Positions 38,073 through 47,818 of a DNA stretch of 64,000 nucleotides are shown here, piece by piece (positions within the stretch are counted from its first letter, which is position 1; every line of letters begins with the position of its first letter). Position numbers and translations under genes: made by a program. A model generated the notes under the pieces. That model saw only the letters and a program-made list of their open reading frames with translations. It was not told the origin of the DNA and did no database searches. This DNA comes from Thiosocius teredinicola. Lineage in GTDB: Bacteria > Pseudomonadota > Gammaproteobacteria > Chromatiales > Chromatiaceae. The stretch spans positions 310,001 through 374,000 of the forward strand of contig NZ_CP019936.1 in NCBI RefSeq assembly GCF_002009425.1, given 5' to 3'.

Positions 38073-38247
38073 TCTGTAGTGGCCTTCGCGAGCGAAAAAG
38101 GGATTTTCTGCCCTAATTTATCGGCTGAGGTCGGTCGGCCTTGAGTGGACTGCGTCGCAGAGTGAGCGCGCCGAGAGAAGGTGGGAAACGGTTTTGGTTG
38201 AGGCGGGGTGCGACATGCCGGCGACACCGGGCGCGCCGCCGTGAGGG

Positions 38248-38279
38248 GCTACCTGCAGCATCGATGTGCCGCAGGTAGC
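38248..38279 (-). terminator. Hairpin after a small secreted-protein gene
   Basis: GCTACCTGC (38248-38256) pairs with GCAGGTAGC (38271-38279), with further pairing inside the loop. It lies just beyond the stop at 38287 of a minus-strand gene. There is no T-run, so the function is inferred from position. Confidence 0.45.
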
Positions 38280-38286
38280 TATCCGG

Positions 38287-38661
38287 TCAGAATTCGACCC
38301 GCTTGTCGCTCGGCGGAACGACGATTTTCACGACACCGGGCGCCGCCGGATCGGTTACTGCCTCGATGTCGACGTCGCAGGTGGATTTGTACCAGCAGCG
38401 TACCAATGAGACGGAGATTGTCGTATCCGTTTCCTGCAAGACGGCGCCGGGGCACCAGTACAGCGTCTCCAGTATCGGCTTGGCGGTAATCACGGTACTG
38501 CCATCGGGCTGCGGGTTTATCGCCACGTCGTGAATACGTGCTTTGTCATAGGTGCCGGCTGTGACCAGTTGGCCGCCGAGCAGAGCCAGAATCGCCAATA
38601 CTGAAGCGAGTCCTTTGCGGGCAAATCTGCGGCCGGAAGAGCGTTTCGCGTTCCTTGTCAT
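38287..38661 (-). CDS. Small secreted protein of unknown function
   Basis: A 124-residue protein with a basic N-terminus and hydrophobic signal (about 17-35, cleavage near VTAG). The mature domain is beta-rich in appearance and carries three cysteines (YWCPG, RCWYKSTC). I do not recognise a family. GAGGG upstream of ATG 38661 supports the start. It lies 78 bases downstream of the large oxidase gene on the same strand and may be read through from it. Confidence 0.68.
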   Translation of the reverse strand: MTRNAKRSSGRRFARKGLASVLAILALLGGQLVTAGTYDKARIHDVAINPQPDGSTVITAKPILETLYWCPGAVLQETDTTISVSLVRCWYKSTCDVDIEAVTDPAAPGVVKIVVPPSDKRVEF

Positions 38662-38739
38662 CGTTTTTTTCCCTCGTTGCTTGCGCAGCCGACATCTGTT
38701 TTTGAGCGGCTGCGCGGTAAGTTCAACTCTTTGGTTTTG

Positions 38740-41700
38740 CTACAACAGCACCCGTTCAACGCCGCCCGCTTTGGCTTTGTCGACGAATCGCTGCTGCCAC
38801 TTGTCGCCCAACAGGTGGCGGGCCAGTTCGACGACGATGTAGTCGGTCTGAAGGCCGGTCTCGTCGGCATAGCGGTTGAGGCCCTGCTGGCAGGCGGGGC
38901 AACTGGTCAGGATCTTTACCTCACCGTCGGTCTTGTCTTTGCCGGTCAGTTCGCGGATGCCCTGGTGCAGTTCCTCCGCCTTGCGGAAACGCAACTGGTT
39001 GGCGATGTCCGGGCGTGCCGTGCCGAGTGTGCCGGCCTCGCCGCAACAGCGGTCGGACAGCAGCACCGGCTGGCCGAGCAGGTTGCCGGCGACCTTGATC
39101 GGGTCGTACTGTTTCATCGGCGTATGACAGGGATCGTGGTAGAGAAACTGCTTGCCGGCCACGCCGTCGAGCTTGACGTCCTTCTCCATCAGGTACTCGT
39201 GGATGTCGAGCAGGCGACAACCGGGGAAGATCTTCTCGAACTCGTACTTGAGCAGCTGATCCATACAGGTGCCGCACGACACGATCACCGTCTTGATGTC
39301 CATGTAGTTCAACGTATTGGCGACCCGGTGAAACAACACGCGGTTGTCGGTCGTGATCCGCTGGCCTTTGGCGTGCAAGCCGGCCGAGGTCTGCGGGTAA
39401 CCGCAACACAGATAGCCGGGTGGCAGTACGGTCTGTGCGCCGGTTTCGTAGAGCATCGCGAGCGTCGCCAGACCGACATCGGAGAACAGGCGTTCCGAGC
39501 CGCAGCCGGGAAAATAGAACACGGCGTCGGTATCGTCACTGACCTTGGCCGGGTCGCGGATGATCGGGATCATCGTGCGGTCTTCCAGGCCGAGCTCGCT
39601 GCGATAAGAGCGCTTGGGTAATTCGACGCGCAAGGGGCGGCGTACCAGCTCAACACCGATCTCTTTGAGTTTCGGTTTGCCGGTGGTGGTCGACGGGATA
39701 CGGTCAGGTTCACCGAGCAGCTTGGTCTTGCGCGCCATGTCGTGGGCGAACGACAGGCCCTTGAATCCCCAGTCGAGCATGCCCTTGCGCAGCACTTTGA
39801 TCGTGCGCGGATCGGTCGCGTTGAGAAACTTCATCGCCGCCCAGGTGCCGGCATTGAACCGCTTCTTGCCGCGTTCGGTCAGGATCTTGCGCATGCGGAT
39901 CGTGACGTCGCCGAAATCGATATTGACGGGGCAGGGAGCCTCGCACTTATGGCATACGGTGCAGTGATCGGCGATGTCGTTCATCTCGTCGAAGTGTTCG
40001 AGCGACAGGCCGCGACGCGTTTGTTCCTCGTATAAAAACGCCTCGATCACCAGGCCGGTGCCGAGGATCTTGTTACGCGGTGAGTACAACAGGTTGGCGC
40101 GCGGCACGTGCGTCATGCATTTGGGTTTGCATTTGCCGCAGCGCAAGCAGTGTTTGATGTCGTCGTTCAGTGCGCCCAGCTCGCTCTCTTCGAGGATGAT
40201 CGCCTCTTGCTGCACCAGGCGCAGCGACGGCGTGTAGGCGCCGTTGAGTCCGGAGCCGGGCATCAGCTTGCCGCGGTTGAAGTGCTGATCGGGATCGACC
40301 TTGTTCTTGTACTCGACGAAACGCGCCAGCTTGTCTTCTTCGAGATACTGCACCTTGGTCAGGCCGATGCCGTGCTCACCGGAGATGACGCCGCCGAGCG
40401 CCTGGGCCAGTTCCATGACGCGGTCGACGATGCGGTCGGCCTCTTGCAGCATGCGGTAGTTGTGCGAGTGCACCGGGATGTTGGTGTGCACATTGCCGTC
40501 ACCGGCATGCATGTGCAGCGCGACGAACAAGCGGTTGTTGCGCTCTTCGGCATGGATCGCGCGCAGGTCTTCGCGCAGCGACTCGAGCGACGATCCCTGG
40601 AAGATTTCACGCAAAGGCTGCTTCAGCTCGTTGCGGTAGGAGACCACGATATCCCTGCGCAGCAGCATGTCGAGCAGGGTGTCGCCAGCGCGTAGCTTGT
40701 CGGTTTCGCCGGCAAGCAGGATGTTCTGACGGCCCTCGGTGTATGCCTCCGCAGGATCGTCGAGATGCTCGGACAAGGCCTGCCAGCGCTGGCGCACCTG
40801 CTTGAGCAACGAGTGTGCGAGCAGGTACTTGTTGCGCACGATATCGTTGGAGTCTTCGACCTCGTCGGGCGATGGCGTGCGTTGTTCGAGCAGTGCATCG
40901 AACTTGTCGAGTACCTCGAGCTTGTTCTTGATCGAATGTTCGATATTGATGCGCTCGATGCCGCGGCTGTAATCAGCCAGCTTGTCGAGCGGTATCACGA
41001 CGTCTTCGTTGATCTTGAACGCGTTGGTGTGCGCCGAGATTGCCGCGGTACGCGAGCGGTCGGCCCAGAAGCGTTTGCGGGCGTCCGGGCTCACGGCAAC
41101 GAAACCCTCGGCCTCGCGCGCATTGGCCAGGCGCACGATCTCGGATGCAGCGGCACCGACGGCATTTTCATCGTCGGAGACCAGGTCGGCAATCAACACC
41201 ATCTTAGGTCGGTCGCGGCGTGCTGCCTTCGTCGCGTAGTTGACCGCCTTGACGTAGCGTTCGTCGAGATGTTCCAGGCCGGCGATCTTCACGTCGGGCA
41301 GCGACTTGGCGTAGTTCACGATCTCGACGATCGCCGGTACCGCGTTGCCCAGGTCGGTGCCGAAAAATTCGAGGCACACGGTGCGGATCTGCGAGGGCAT
41401 GCGGTGCAGCACAAAGCGCGCTGAGGTGATCAGGCCGTCGCAGCCTTCTTTCTGCACGCCGGGCAGACCGGACAGGAACTTGTCGGTGACATCTTTGCCC
41501 AGGCCGGTCTTGCGAAACGCCGCGCCGGGCATCTCCAGCGTCTCAGGCTCGCCTTTTACAGTGCGGCCGTCGGTCGCGTAACGGGTGACGCGGAAGCGCA
41601 CCTTTGCCTGATCATGGATCTTGCCCAGGTTGTGCTCGAGCCGTTCGACCTCGAGCCAGTCGGCCTGCGGCGTGACCATGCGCCACGAGGCGAGATTGTC

Positions 41701-42573
41701 GAGCGCGGTGCCCCACAGTACGGCCTTCTTGCCGCCGGCATTCATCGCGATGTTACCGCCGATCGTCGAGGCATCCTGTGAGGTCGGGTCGACCGCGAAT
41801 GCCAGACCGTTCTGCGCGGCCAGATCGGAGACGCGGCGGGTGACGACGCCGGCGCCGGTACGCACCGTCGGCACCTCGCCTTCGACGCCCGGCAGTTCGA
41901 CGCGCTCGACGTCCGACAGCGATTCCAGCTTCTCGGTGTTGATCACTGCGCAGTTGGCATCCAGCGGCACGGCCGAGCCGGTATAGCCGGTGCCACCGCC
42001 GCGAGGAATCAGCGTCAGGCCGCAATCGATGCACGCACGCACGATCGCGGCGACCTCTTCTTCGCGGTCGGGCGAGATCACGACGAACGGCATCTCGACG
42101 CGCCAGTCGGTGGCGTCGGTAGCGTGCGATACGCGGGCGAGCCCACTGAAATCGATATTGTCTTTGCGGGTGATGCGGCTCAGCGTGCGTAGCACCCGGC
42201 TACGCAGCAGCTGGCGTTCGCCGAAACAGTTGGAAAAGCGATCGACCGCCGTACGCGCGGCATCGAGCAGCTGCGCCGCGTCCTGGTTGTCGTTGAGACG
42301 TTTTTCGAATTGTTCCAGGCGGTGATTCACCGCCTGGATCAGCGCGTCGCGCCGGTCCGCATTCTTGATCAGGTCGTCCTGCAGGTAGGGGTTGCGCTCG
42401 ACCACCCACATGTCGCCCAGCACCTCGAACAGCATGCGCGCCGAGCGACCGGTACGACGTGTCGCGCGCAGATCTTCGATCAGACGCCAATTGTCTTCGC
42501 CCAGATAGCGAATGACGATCTCGCGGTCGGAGAACGAGGTGTAGTTGTAGGGTATCTCGCGGATACGCTCCAT
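38740..42573 (-). CDS. Giant FAD/Fe-S oxidoreductase (DUF3683, GlcD-GlcF-like fusion)
   Basis: A 1277-residue cytoplasmic or membrane-associated oxidase. An N-terminal DUF3683 region (about 1-110) precedes an FAD-binding PCMH domain with [15 protein letters not shown] (from about 191) and [18 protein letters not shown] GlcD-type cap domain has [16 protein letters not shown] and SGEHGIG. Two [4Fe-4S] motifs follow, [11 protein letters not shown] (about 808-818) and [12 protein letters not shown] (about 871-882). Two CCG modules end the protein: PGC...LCCGYP (about 1020-1060) and DPCH...CCGEAG (about 1150-1180). This joins the GlcD and GlcF functions, oxidising a 2-hydroxyacid such as D-lactate or glycolate and passing electrons to quinone. 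The substrate is unproven. Confidence 0.9.
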   Translation of the reverse strand: MERIREIPYNYTSFSDREIVIRYLGEDNWRLIEDLRATRRTGRSARMLFEVLGDMWVVERNPYLQDDLIKNADRRDALIQAVNHRLEQFEKRLNDNQDAAQLLDAARTAVDRFSNCFGERQLLRSRVLRTLSRITRKDNIDFSGLARVSHATDATDWRVEMPFVVISPDREEEVAAIVRACIDCGLTLIPRGGGTGYTGSAVPLDANCAVINTEKLESLSDVERVELPGVEGEVPTVRTGAGVVTRRVSDLAAQNGLAFAVDPTSQDASTIGGNIAMNAGGKKAVLWGTALDNLASWRMVTPQADWLEVERLEHNLGKIHDQAKVRFRVTRYATDGRTVKGEPETLEMPGAAFRKTGLGKDVTDKFLSGLPGVQKEGCDGLITSARFVLHRMPSQIRTVCLEFFGTDLGNAVPAIVEIVNYAKSLPDVKIAGLEHLDERYVKAVNYATKAARRDRPKMVLIADLVSDDENAVGAAASEIVRLANAREAEGFVAVSPDARKRFWADRSRTAAISAHTNAFKINEDVVIPLDKLADYSRGIERINIEHSIKNKLEVLDKFDALLEQRTPSPDEVEDSNDIVRNKYLLAHSLLKQVRQRWQALSEHLDDPAEAYTEGRQNILLAGETDKLRAGDTLLDMLLRRDIVVSYRNELKQPLREIFQGSSLESLREDLRAIHAEERNNRLFVALHMHAGDGNVHTNIPVHSHNYRMLQEADRIVDRVMELAQALGGVISGEHGIGLTKVQYLEEDKLARFVEYKNKVDPDQHFNRGKLMPGSGLNGAYTPSLRLVQQEAIILEESELGALNDDIKHCLRCGKCKPKCMTHVPRANLLYSPRNKILGTGLVIEAFLYEEQTRRGLSLEHFDEMNDIADHCTVCHKCEAPCPVNIDFGDVTIRMRKILTERGKKRFNAGTWAAMKFLNATDPRTIKVLRKGMLDWGFKGLSFAHDMARKTKLLGEPDRIPSTTTGKPKLKEIGVELVRRPLRVELPKRSYRSELGLEDRTMIPIIRDPAKVSDDTDAVFYFPGCGSERLFSDVGLATLAMLYETGAQTVLPPGYLCCGYPQTSAGLHAKGQRITTDNRVLFHRVANTLNYMDIKTVIVSCGTCMDQLLKYEFEKIFPGCRLLDIHEYLMEKDVKLDGVAGKQFLYHDPCHTPMKQYDPIKVAGNLLGQPVLLSDRCCGEAGTLGTARPDIANQLRFRKAEELHQGIRELTGKDKTDGEVKILTSCPACQQGLNRYADETGLQTDYIVVELARHLLGDKWQQRFVDKAKAGGVERVLL

Positions 42574-42776
42574 CGGGTTTCCTGCCGGCCAAAATCAACA
42601 AGGCCCGAGAAGACGGGCCGTGAGACCGAAGTCTATCCGAAAATGTTGCGCCGCGGCGCGCCCCGGGGGCGCGGACAGCTTCAAACTGCTCAAGACTGAG
42701 TATTGCCGCAAGACGAAAGGATTCCGTGCGTCAGCAGGTCTCCCCTCAGACGCCGAGATACAGGAGCGCCTTTGCC

Positions 42777-43157
42777 ATGAATCCGCTGTGGTTTATCCGA
42801 TTGCCATTCGCCATCACTTTTGCCGGCCACGGGGCCGGAAAATTGCTGATGCCCGAGGCCTCGTCAGACATGCTGGGGGTGTCGGTGTGGCTCTTGATCG
42901 TTGTCGGTGTCGCCGAGGTGCTGGCCGGCATCGGCGTTGTGGTCGGCGGGTTCAGTGCAGCGCCGCACCGCATTCTGGTCAATCGCCTGACCGGCCTTGC
43001 CGCCGTCCCGGTGCTGGTCGGCGCGATTGCCATGCTGCACTGGCCGCGTTGGTCGTTCGTCGCCTCCGAGTCGCATCCGCTCGGCGGCATGGAATTCCAG
43101 GTGCTGCTGTTGGGTGTCGCGCTGTACCTGCTGTTGGCGCCAAAGTCTTCGCTGTAG
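42777..43157 (+). CDS. DoxX-family membrane protein
   Basis: A 126-residue protein with four hydrophobic helices. The start PLWFIRLPFAITFAGHGAGKL matches the first DoxX helix and its following glycine-histidine-glycine turn. DoxX proteins are small quinone-linked or redox-associated membrane proteins of varied role. ATG 42777 has AGGAG upstream, and the longer frame from 42726 adds an unlikely polar stretch. It is divergent from the FAD/Fe-S oxidase. Confidence 0.8.
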   Translation: MNPLWFIRLPFAITFAGHGAGKLLMPEASSDMLGVSVWLLIVVGVAEVLAGIGVVVGGFSAAPHRILVNRLTGLAAVPVLVGAIAMLHWPRWSFVASESHPLGGMEFQVLLLGVALYLLLAPKSSL

Positions 43158-43214
43158 CGGTGCGCACGCGATCTTCGCGTGCTAGTTTCGATTCGAAACG
43201 ACAGCGGGGAACTT

Positions 43215-44168
43215 ATGAAAGGCGTTTTTTTGGACCTGGCCAGCCTGGCCGAGCAGGACCTGGATCTCGGCGCATTCGACAGCGTCATCAACGACTGGCG
43301 AACCTATCCGGCCACCGCGCCTGATCAACGGCTCGATCGTATCGGCGATGCCGAGATCGTTGTCACCAACAAGGTCGTGCTGGACGACGCGATTCTGCGT
43401 GCCGCGCCGCGCCTGAAACTCGTGTGTCTGACCGCGACCGGCTACAACAACGTGGCGATCGAGACGGCCAAGGAACTGGGTATCGTGGTCAGCAACGTGG
43501 CTGGCTATGCGACCGACAGCGTTGTGCAGCACGTATTCGCGCTGATCCTCGCCCATCACACCCGCCTGTTCGACTACACCGCGGCCGTGCGCCGCGGCGA
43601 GTGGACCAACAGCCCGCGCTTCTGTCTGCTCGACTTTCCGGTGCGCGAGTTGCGTGGCATGACGCTGGGCATCGTCGGCTACGGCGAACTCGGCCAGGGA
43701 GTGGCGAAGATTGCCGAGGCGTTTGGTATGACCGTGCTGGTCTCGCAGCGCCCCGGGGGCGATGCCAAGCCGGGCCGCTTGGCGTTCGACGAAGTGTTGA
43801 CCCAGGCCGACGTGCTGACACTGCACGTGCCGCTGCTGGACAGCACCCATCATCTGATTGACGCTGCCGCGCTTAAGCGCATGAAACCGACGGCCTTGTT
43901 GATCAATACGGCGCGCGGCGCGGTGGTCGACAATGCTGCGCTGGCCGATGCCTTGCGCCGCGGAGAGATCGGTGGCGCCGGCATCGATGTATTGGATGTC
44001 GAGCCGCCACCCGCCGATCATCCCCTGCTGGCTGCGGACATCTCGAACCTGATCGTGACCCCGCACAGCGCCTGGGCGGGACGCCAGGCAAGGCAGAACG
44101 TGGTCGACGCAACGGTGGCCAACATCCGTGCCTACCTCGATGGGCAGCCTGTCAATCGGGTTGCCTGA
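43215..44168 (+). CDS. D-2-hydroxyacid dehydrogenase (glycerate dehydrogenase-like)
   Basis: A 317-residue NAD(P)-dependent dehydrogenase. The dinucleotide fold is GIVGYGELGQGVAKI. The catalytic Arg, Glu and His lie in LINTARGAVVDNAAL, GIDVLDVEPP and TPHSAWAG. NVAGYATDSVVQHVF matches the HprA/glycerate dehydrogenase subgroup, which reduces hydroxypyruvate or glyoxylate. ATG 43215 has GGGGAA five bases upstream; the frame from 43179 is less likely. Its nearness to a 2-hydroxyacid oxidase suggests glycolate/glycerate metabolism. Confidence 0.9.
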   Translation: MKGVFLDLASLAEQDLDLGAFDSVINDWRTYPATAPDQRLDRIGDAEIVVTNKVVLDDAILRAAPRLKLVCLTATGYNNVAIETAKELGIVVSNVAGYATDSVVQHVFALILAHHTRLFDYTAAVRRGEWTNSPRFCLLDFPVRELRGMTLGIVGYGELGQGVAKIAEAFGMTVLVSQRPGGDAKPGRLAFDEVLTQADVLTLHVPLLDSTHHLIDAAALKRMKPTALLINTARGAVVDNAALADALRRGEIGGAGIDVLDVEPPPADHPLLAADISNLIVTPHSAWAGRQARQNVVDATVANIRAYLDGQPVNRVA

Positions 44169-44201
44169 ATCTGCAGTCGGTCGGTGTGGTTTCCGTTGGG
44201 T

Positions 44202-44984
44202 TCAGGATTCGGCCGCGGCTCGTTGCGACGGACGATTGTCGTCAAGCGCCACATCGCCGCCCATCAGCGGCCGCATCGCGTGCAACAGGTTGGCGAAAAG
44301 GTGGTCGTGCTCACGTTCTTCGCGCGCCAGCAGTGTCTTCATATAGGCCCGTTGTGTCGGTGCGGTGAAACACGCCGGACAGGAATCGGGCACCACCGGC
44401 AGGTCGGCGGAAGCGGCGAATGCCGCGGTCTGGGTCTCGCGTACGTACACCAGGGGGCGGATTACCCGCAGGTCGCCGGCATCGATCCGGTAGTGCGCCT
44501 TCATGGTGTCCAGTTTGCCTTGATGAAAGGCAGACATCAGAAAGCTTTCGGCCAGATCATCGAGGTGTTGCGCCAGCGCCAGCACGTTGAAGTCGTGTTC
44601 GCGGCAGGTGGAGTACATGATGCCGCGCTTCATGCGCGCACAGTAGGCGCAGAACGAATCGCCATCGAGGCGCGTTTTGGCCTCTTCCATGATCGGTTGG
44701 CTGCGGTAATACCAGGGCACCCCGATTGCGTCGTAGTAGCCGGTCAACGATGAAGGGTCGAAGCCTTCGACCTCCGGGTCGACCGTGATCACGCCAAGAT
44801 CGAATTTGACCGGCGCGTAGGTTTGCAGATGGCGCAGGATCGACAGCAGGCTCAGCGAGTCTTTGCCGCCCGATACGCCGAGCAGAATGCGGTCGCCGTC
44901 GCGGATCATGTCGTAGTCGGCGATCGCGCGACCGACTTTGCGTAGCAGCGATTTCGGCGGTTTAGCGTGAAGTTGAGCGCACAT
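44202..44984 (-). CDS. ttcA: TtcA-family tRNA thiolation ATPase
   Basis: A 260-residue PP-loop protein. The ATP motif is SGGKDS (about 38-43). Cysteine pairs are CAYC near residue 111 and CPAC near residue 210, matching the CxxC pairs that hold the Fe-S cluster in TtcA. TtcA makes 2-thiocytidine at tRNA position 32. The protein is somewhat shorter than many TtcA, and the second pair differs from the usual sequence, so a related PP-loop thiolase is possible. Confidence 0.78.
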   Translation of the reverse strand: MCAQLHAKPPKSLLRKVGRAIADYDMIRDGDRILLGVSGGKDSLSLLSILRHLQTYAPVKFDLGVITVDPEVEGFDPSSLTGYYDAIGVPWYYRSQPIMEEAKTRLDGDSFCAYCARMKRGIMYSTCREHDFNVLALAQHLDDLAESFLMSAFHQGKLDTMKAHYRIDAGDLRVIRPLVYVRETQTAAFAASADLPVVPDSCPACFTAPTQRAYMKTLLAREEREHDHLFANLLHAMRPLMGGDVALDDNRPSQRAAAES

Positions 44985-45171
44985 CGGTCGATTTTAGCGG
45001 GGAGTGACGCGCCGGGCGACCGGCGATCTGCTTTGCCACGAGTCACGGGAAAGAAAAACGCCGCATTGCGACTGACGTTATACTGCGCCACCAAATCAGG
45101 CGCGGCCGATTGGAGTCGGCGGCACACGAGGGTCTGGGAGCCCAGGATGTATTCGAATCGAGCGCACCCGC

Positions 45172-45195
45172 ATGGATAATCACCCACATGGATAA
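45172..45195 (+). other. Seven-codon mini-frame overlapping the next start
   Basis: An ATG at 45172 opens a seven-codon frame ending in TAA at 45193-45195, overlapping ATG 45188 of the next gene. The two starts lie in an imperfect tandem repeat (CCCRCATGGATAATCA). It may be an upstream frame that modulates translation, or a chance duplication. Confidence 0.3.
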
Positions 45196-46627
45196 TCAGG
45201 GCTTTCGCGTTGTCCTGACCGGGCAGTTGATGGAGGGATTCGCGCGCGAGCCGGTGCTGGCGTCGCTGTCCCGCTTGTTTCAAACCTCTGCCGCGAAGAT
45301 CGCCGATGTGTTCGAGGGTGGCGAGCATCCGATCCGCGATGTGCTGGGCAAACATGAAGCCCTGGCATTGCAAAAACGGATAGAGCGCCTGGGTGCCAAG
45401 GCGCGGGTCGAAACCGCGGCTTCGGACGTTGCGAACGATGCCCTGATATTGCCGGTGGACGACACGCCACCGGATGCGGGATTGATGCATTGCCCGGCCT
45501 GTGGGCACAAGCAGCTGGTAAGCAAGCGCTGTGATGAGTGCGGCGTGGTGTTCGCCGACTACAACCGTCAGCATCGCGCCGGGCCGGTGGTTGCCGAAAC
45601 CCAGTCGGCGAATCCTTTTCCGCACACTGCCCGCCCGGTCAAAACGGCCCCGCAAAAACCGCGCGATATCCACGCCGCTGCCAGCGACGGCTGGCGTGAC
45701 GACTGGCTCGAAGAGGACTCGGTACCGACAGAGCAATACCACGTGAACCTGTTCATGGGGATGCGCTCAGCCGATCTTTCCGAGACCTGCGAAAAGATGA
45801 TGTTGGGTCGGCGAACCCGCATGATGCTGTCCTGGGTGCCGGGCGCGTTCCTCAGCCCCTTTCTGTGGGCGATGTACCGCAAGATGTGGGCATGGGGTAC
45901 CGTGATCTTCGCGGTCGAGATCCTGTTGCCGGTCGTCCTCATCACCTTGGGTGCCAAAGAGGGAATGTCCGACAAGCTGGTGTACGCGGGATTGGCGTTG
46001 TTGCTGATCAACCGTCTGTTCTGGCCTGCCGTGCTGAAGAACCTGTATTGCCGACATGCCCGGCGGACGATCCGTTACATGCACCGTCTGGCGCCGACCT
46101 ATGCATCGGATATCGATATCGCAACGCGCGGCGGGACCAGCCGTACCTCGGCCTTCGTCGGCCTGGTGCTCGGAATCGTGGTCTCGTTGCTGTCATGGAG
46201 CGTGATGGACACGCTGTATGCCAACGTGATCAAGCCGACGCCCGAGTTCACGACGCCTGCCACCCTGCCGAGCGATCCGCCGCCGCTGTTGCCCAACGGC
46301 GGTGCGACACAGCCGCCGATCGATCTGCAAGCCACGGCGCCGAACAATGAGAACCGCTGGGTTGCGACCCGCAATCGCCTGCGCCTGCTGGGTCAATCGA
46401 TCAACGCCTGGTTTGCCGACCGCGGAGCCGGTGTCGATCCGCAGAGCTTCGACATGGCGGGCCTCGCCGCGGCGATGTCGCTCGATGCCGAGAGCATGCG
46501 CGACGGCTGGGGGCGCGAGGTGAGCTACCTGCCGGAAGGCCAGGGTTATGTGCTCAGGTCGGCCGGACCGGACGGTGAGTTCGGTACCGCGGACGATGTC
46601 GAGTACCGCCGCATCCTGCAGCGCTGA
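45188..46627 (+). CDS. Zinc-ribbon/DUF2628-like membrane/pseudopilin-tail chimera
   Basis: A 479-residue multidomain protein. An N-terminal ~75 residues precede a zinc ribbon, CPACGHKQLVSKRCDEC (about 100-116). A proline-rich linker leads to a membrane domain with about three helices (about 220-300), in a region like DUF2628. A fourth helix near 325-345 is followed by a periplasmic tail. The last ~75 residues, with DGWGREVSYLPEG, SAGPDGEFGTADDVEYRR, closely resemble the C-terminal region of GspG-type major pseudopilins. I know no standard family with this whole order. Start ATG 45188 is chosen; ribosome binding is poor. Confidence 0.65.
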   Translation: MDNQGFRVVLTGQLMEGFAREPVLASLSRLFQTSAAKIADVFEGGEHPIRDVLGKHEALALQKRIERLGAKARVETAASDVANDALILPVDDTPPDAGLMHCPACGHKQLVSKRCDECGVVFADYNRQHRAGPVVAETQSANPFPHTARPVKTAPQKPRDIHAAASDGWRDDWLEEDSVPTEQYHVNLFMGMRSADLSETCEKMMLGRRTRMMLSWVPGAFLSPFLWAMYRKMWAWGTVIFAVEILLPVVLITLGAKEGMSDKLVYAGLALLLINRLFWPAVLKNLYCRHARRTIRYMHRLAPTYASDIDIATRGGTSRTSAFVGLVLGIVVSLLSWSVMDTLYANVIKPTPEFTTPATLPSDPPPLLPNGGATQPPIDLQATAPNNENRWVATRNRLRLLGQSINAWFADRGAGVDPQSFDMAGLAAAMSLDAESMRDGWGREVSYLPEGQGYVLRSAGPDGEFGTADDVEYRRILQR

Positions 46628-46660
46628 TCGGTCCGCCGTACTGGTTCGGCGGGTGCAGCG

Positions 46661-47203
46661 ATGCAGATAATCGGCGTGCGTCACGGCCAGTCGCAATACA
46701 ACCTGCTCGGCCTATGCAACGATGATCCCGCGGCGGCGGTCGACCTGACCCCGTTAGGGGCCGAGCAGGCCGCAACGGCAGCCCACCGCCTGCAAACCTT
46801 ACACGTCGATGCCATCTATTGTTCTCCGCTGCTGCGTGCCAGTCGCACCGCGCGGATCATCGGCGAGGCGATCGGGGTAGATGTTGTCGACGAGCCGCGC
46901 TTGAGCGATATCCGTTCCGGTTGTGAAAGCCAGCCGGTGGCACATTACCTGAGCGCCATCGCGCATGACCCGGTTCACGCGAAGGTTGGTGATGGCGAAT
47001 CACTTGCCGAGTACAGGCAGCGGGTTGAGGGTTTTCTGCACGAGCTGTCGCAACTGGCGTTCGGCTGCGTGCTGCTCGTGGCCCACGAGGAAACGCTGCG
47101 AATCTTCCAATCGGTATATGCGGGCGAGTCGCTGGCGGCCGTCGCGGGCAGATCATTCGACAATTGCCGGCCTTACTTTTTCGACTTGCCTAGCGGGAAC
47201 TGA
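46661..47203 (+). CDS. Histidine phosphatase family protein
   Basis: A 180-residue phosphoglycerate mutase-like phosphatase. The catalytic RHG is in GVRHGQSQYNLLG (about residue 6). LTPLGAEQAATAA, CSPLLRASRTA, GESLAEYRQRV and VAHEETLRIF, with the second histidine, complete the active site. The substrate is unknown. It ends in a 31-base convergent overlap with the YfcE-like gene. Confidence 0.86.
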   Translation: MQIIGVRHGQSQYNLLGLCNDDPAAAVDLTPLGAEQAATAAHRLQTLHVDAIYCSPLLRASRTARIIGEAIGVDVVDEPRLSDIRSGCESQPVAHYLSAIAHDPVHAKVGDGESLAEYRQRVEGFLHELSQLAFGCVLLVAHEETLRIFQSVYAGESLAAVAGRSFDNCRPYFFDLPSGN

Positions 47204-47709
47204 TGCGCGGTCAACCGCCATCGCCGCCTGCCGGCCGACAGCAGGATGCAGGCTGAACCGCCATAGGTGCGGCTGCGCCCGGCAGCTCCGGGGTTTACGA
47301 CCCAAGGCGTTTCCGATTGATCGACCGTCTGGCGATGACTGTGGCCGTACAGGATCAACCGCGCCTGCGGATGTCGCTGGCGCAGTACCGCATGCCGCGT
47401 GGCCACCGGGTTGGCACGATCACCGTGCTCTACGACAACCATGCCGCCCGGCAGCTGGATATCTGCAGTCAGTGGCAGGCTGTTTGGGTCGATGGGGCTG
47501 GTCGGCGGCCATTTCGACGGCACGTCATTGTTACCCCTCACGGCGACCAGCTGTGCCGCACGCGCGGCGAGCATATCCAGGATGCCCGGGTCACCGATAT
47601 CGCCGGCATGAATGATGATGTCGGCATTTTCCGCCAACTCGAGTATCCGCTCGTGGACTTGACCATGCGTGTCGGCCAGCAGCAGAACGGTTTGTCTGTC
47701 CGTCGTCAT
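47173..47709 (-). CDS. YfcE-like metallophosphoesterase
   Basis: A 178-residue calcineurin-like phosphoesterase. Metal ligands are in LLADTHG, HAGDIGD, VRGNND and LYGHSHR, with VNPGAAG near the end, the pattern of the YfcE/MJ0936 group of manganese-dependent phosphodiesterases. The substrate is unknown. It overlaps the histidine phosphatase gene in convergent orientation and is divergent from the uracil-DNA glycosylase gene. Confidence 0.88.
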   Translation of the reverse strand: MTTDRQTVLLLADTHGQVHERILELAENADIIIHAGDIGDPGILDMLAARAAQLVAVRGNNDVPSKWPPTSPIDPNSLPLTADIQLPGGMVVVEHGDRANPVATRHAVLRQRHPQARLILYGHSHRQTVDQSETPWVVNPGAAGRSRTYGGSACILLSAGRRRWRLTAHQFPLGKSKK

Positions 47710-47818
47710 TGTCGTTGTGCTTCACCTCTGCGCTTGGTCCGGCAGGCGCACCTGGCGGTGCCAATGAGACGGCAGGGCCGTCTTTTGTTTGCGCCGTCGA
47801 TCTGGCAGTGTGGGATAG

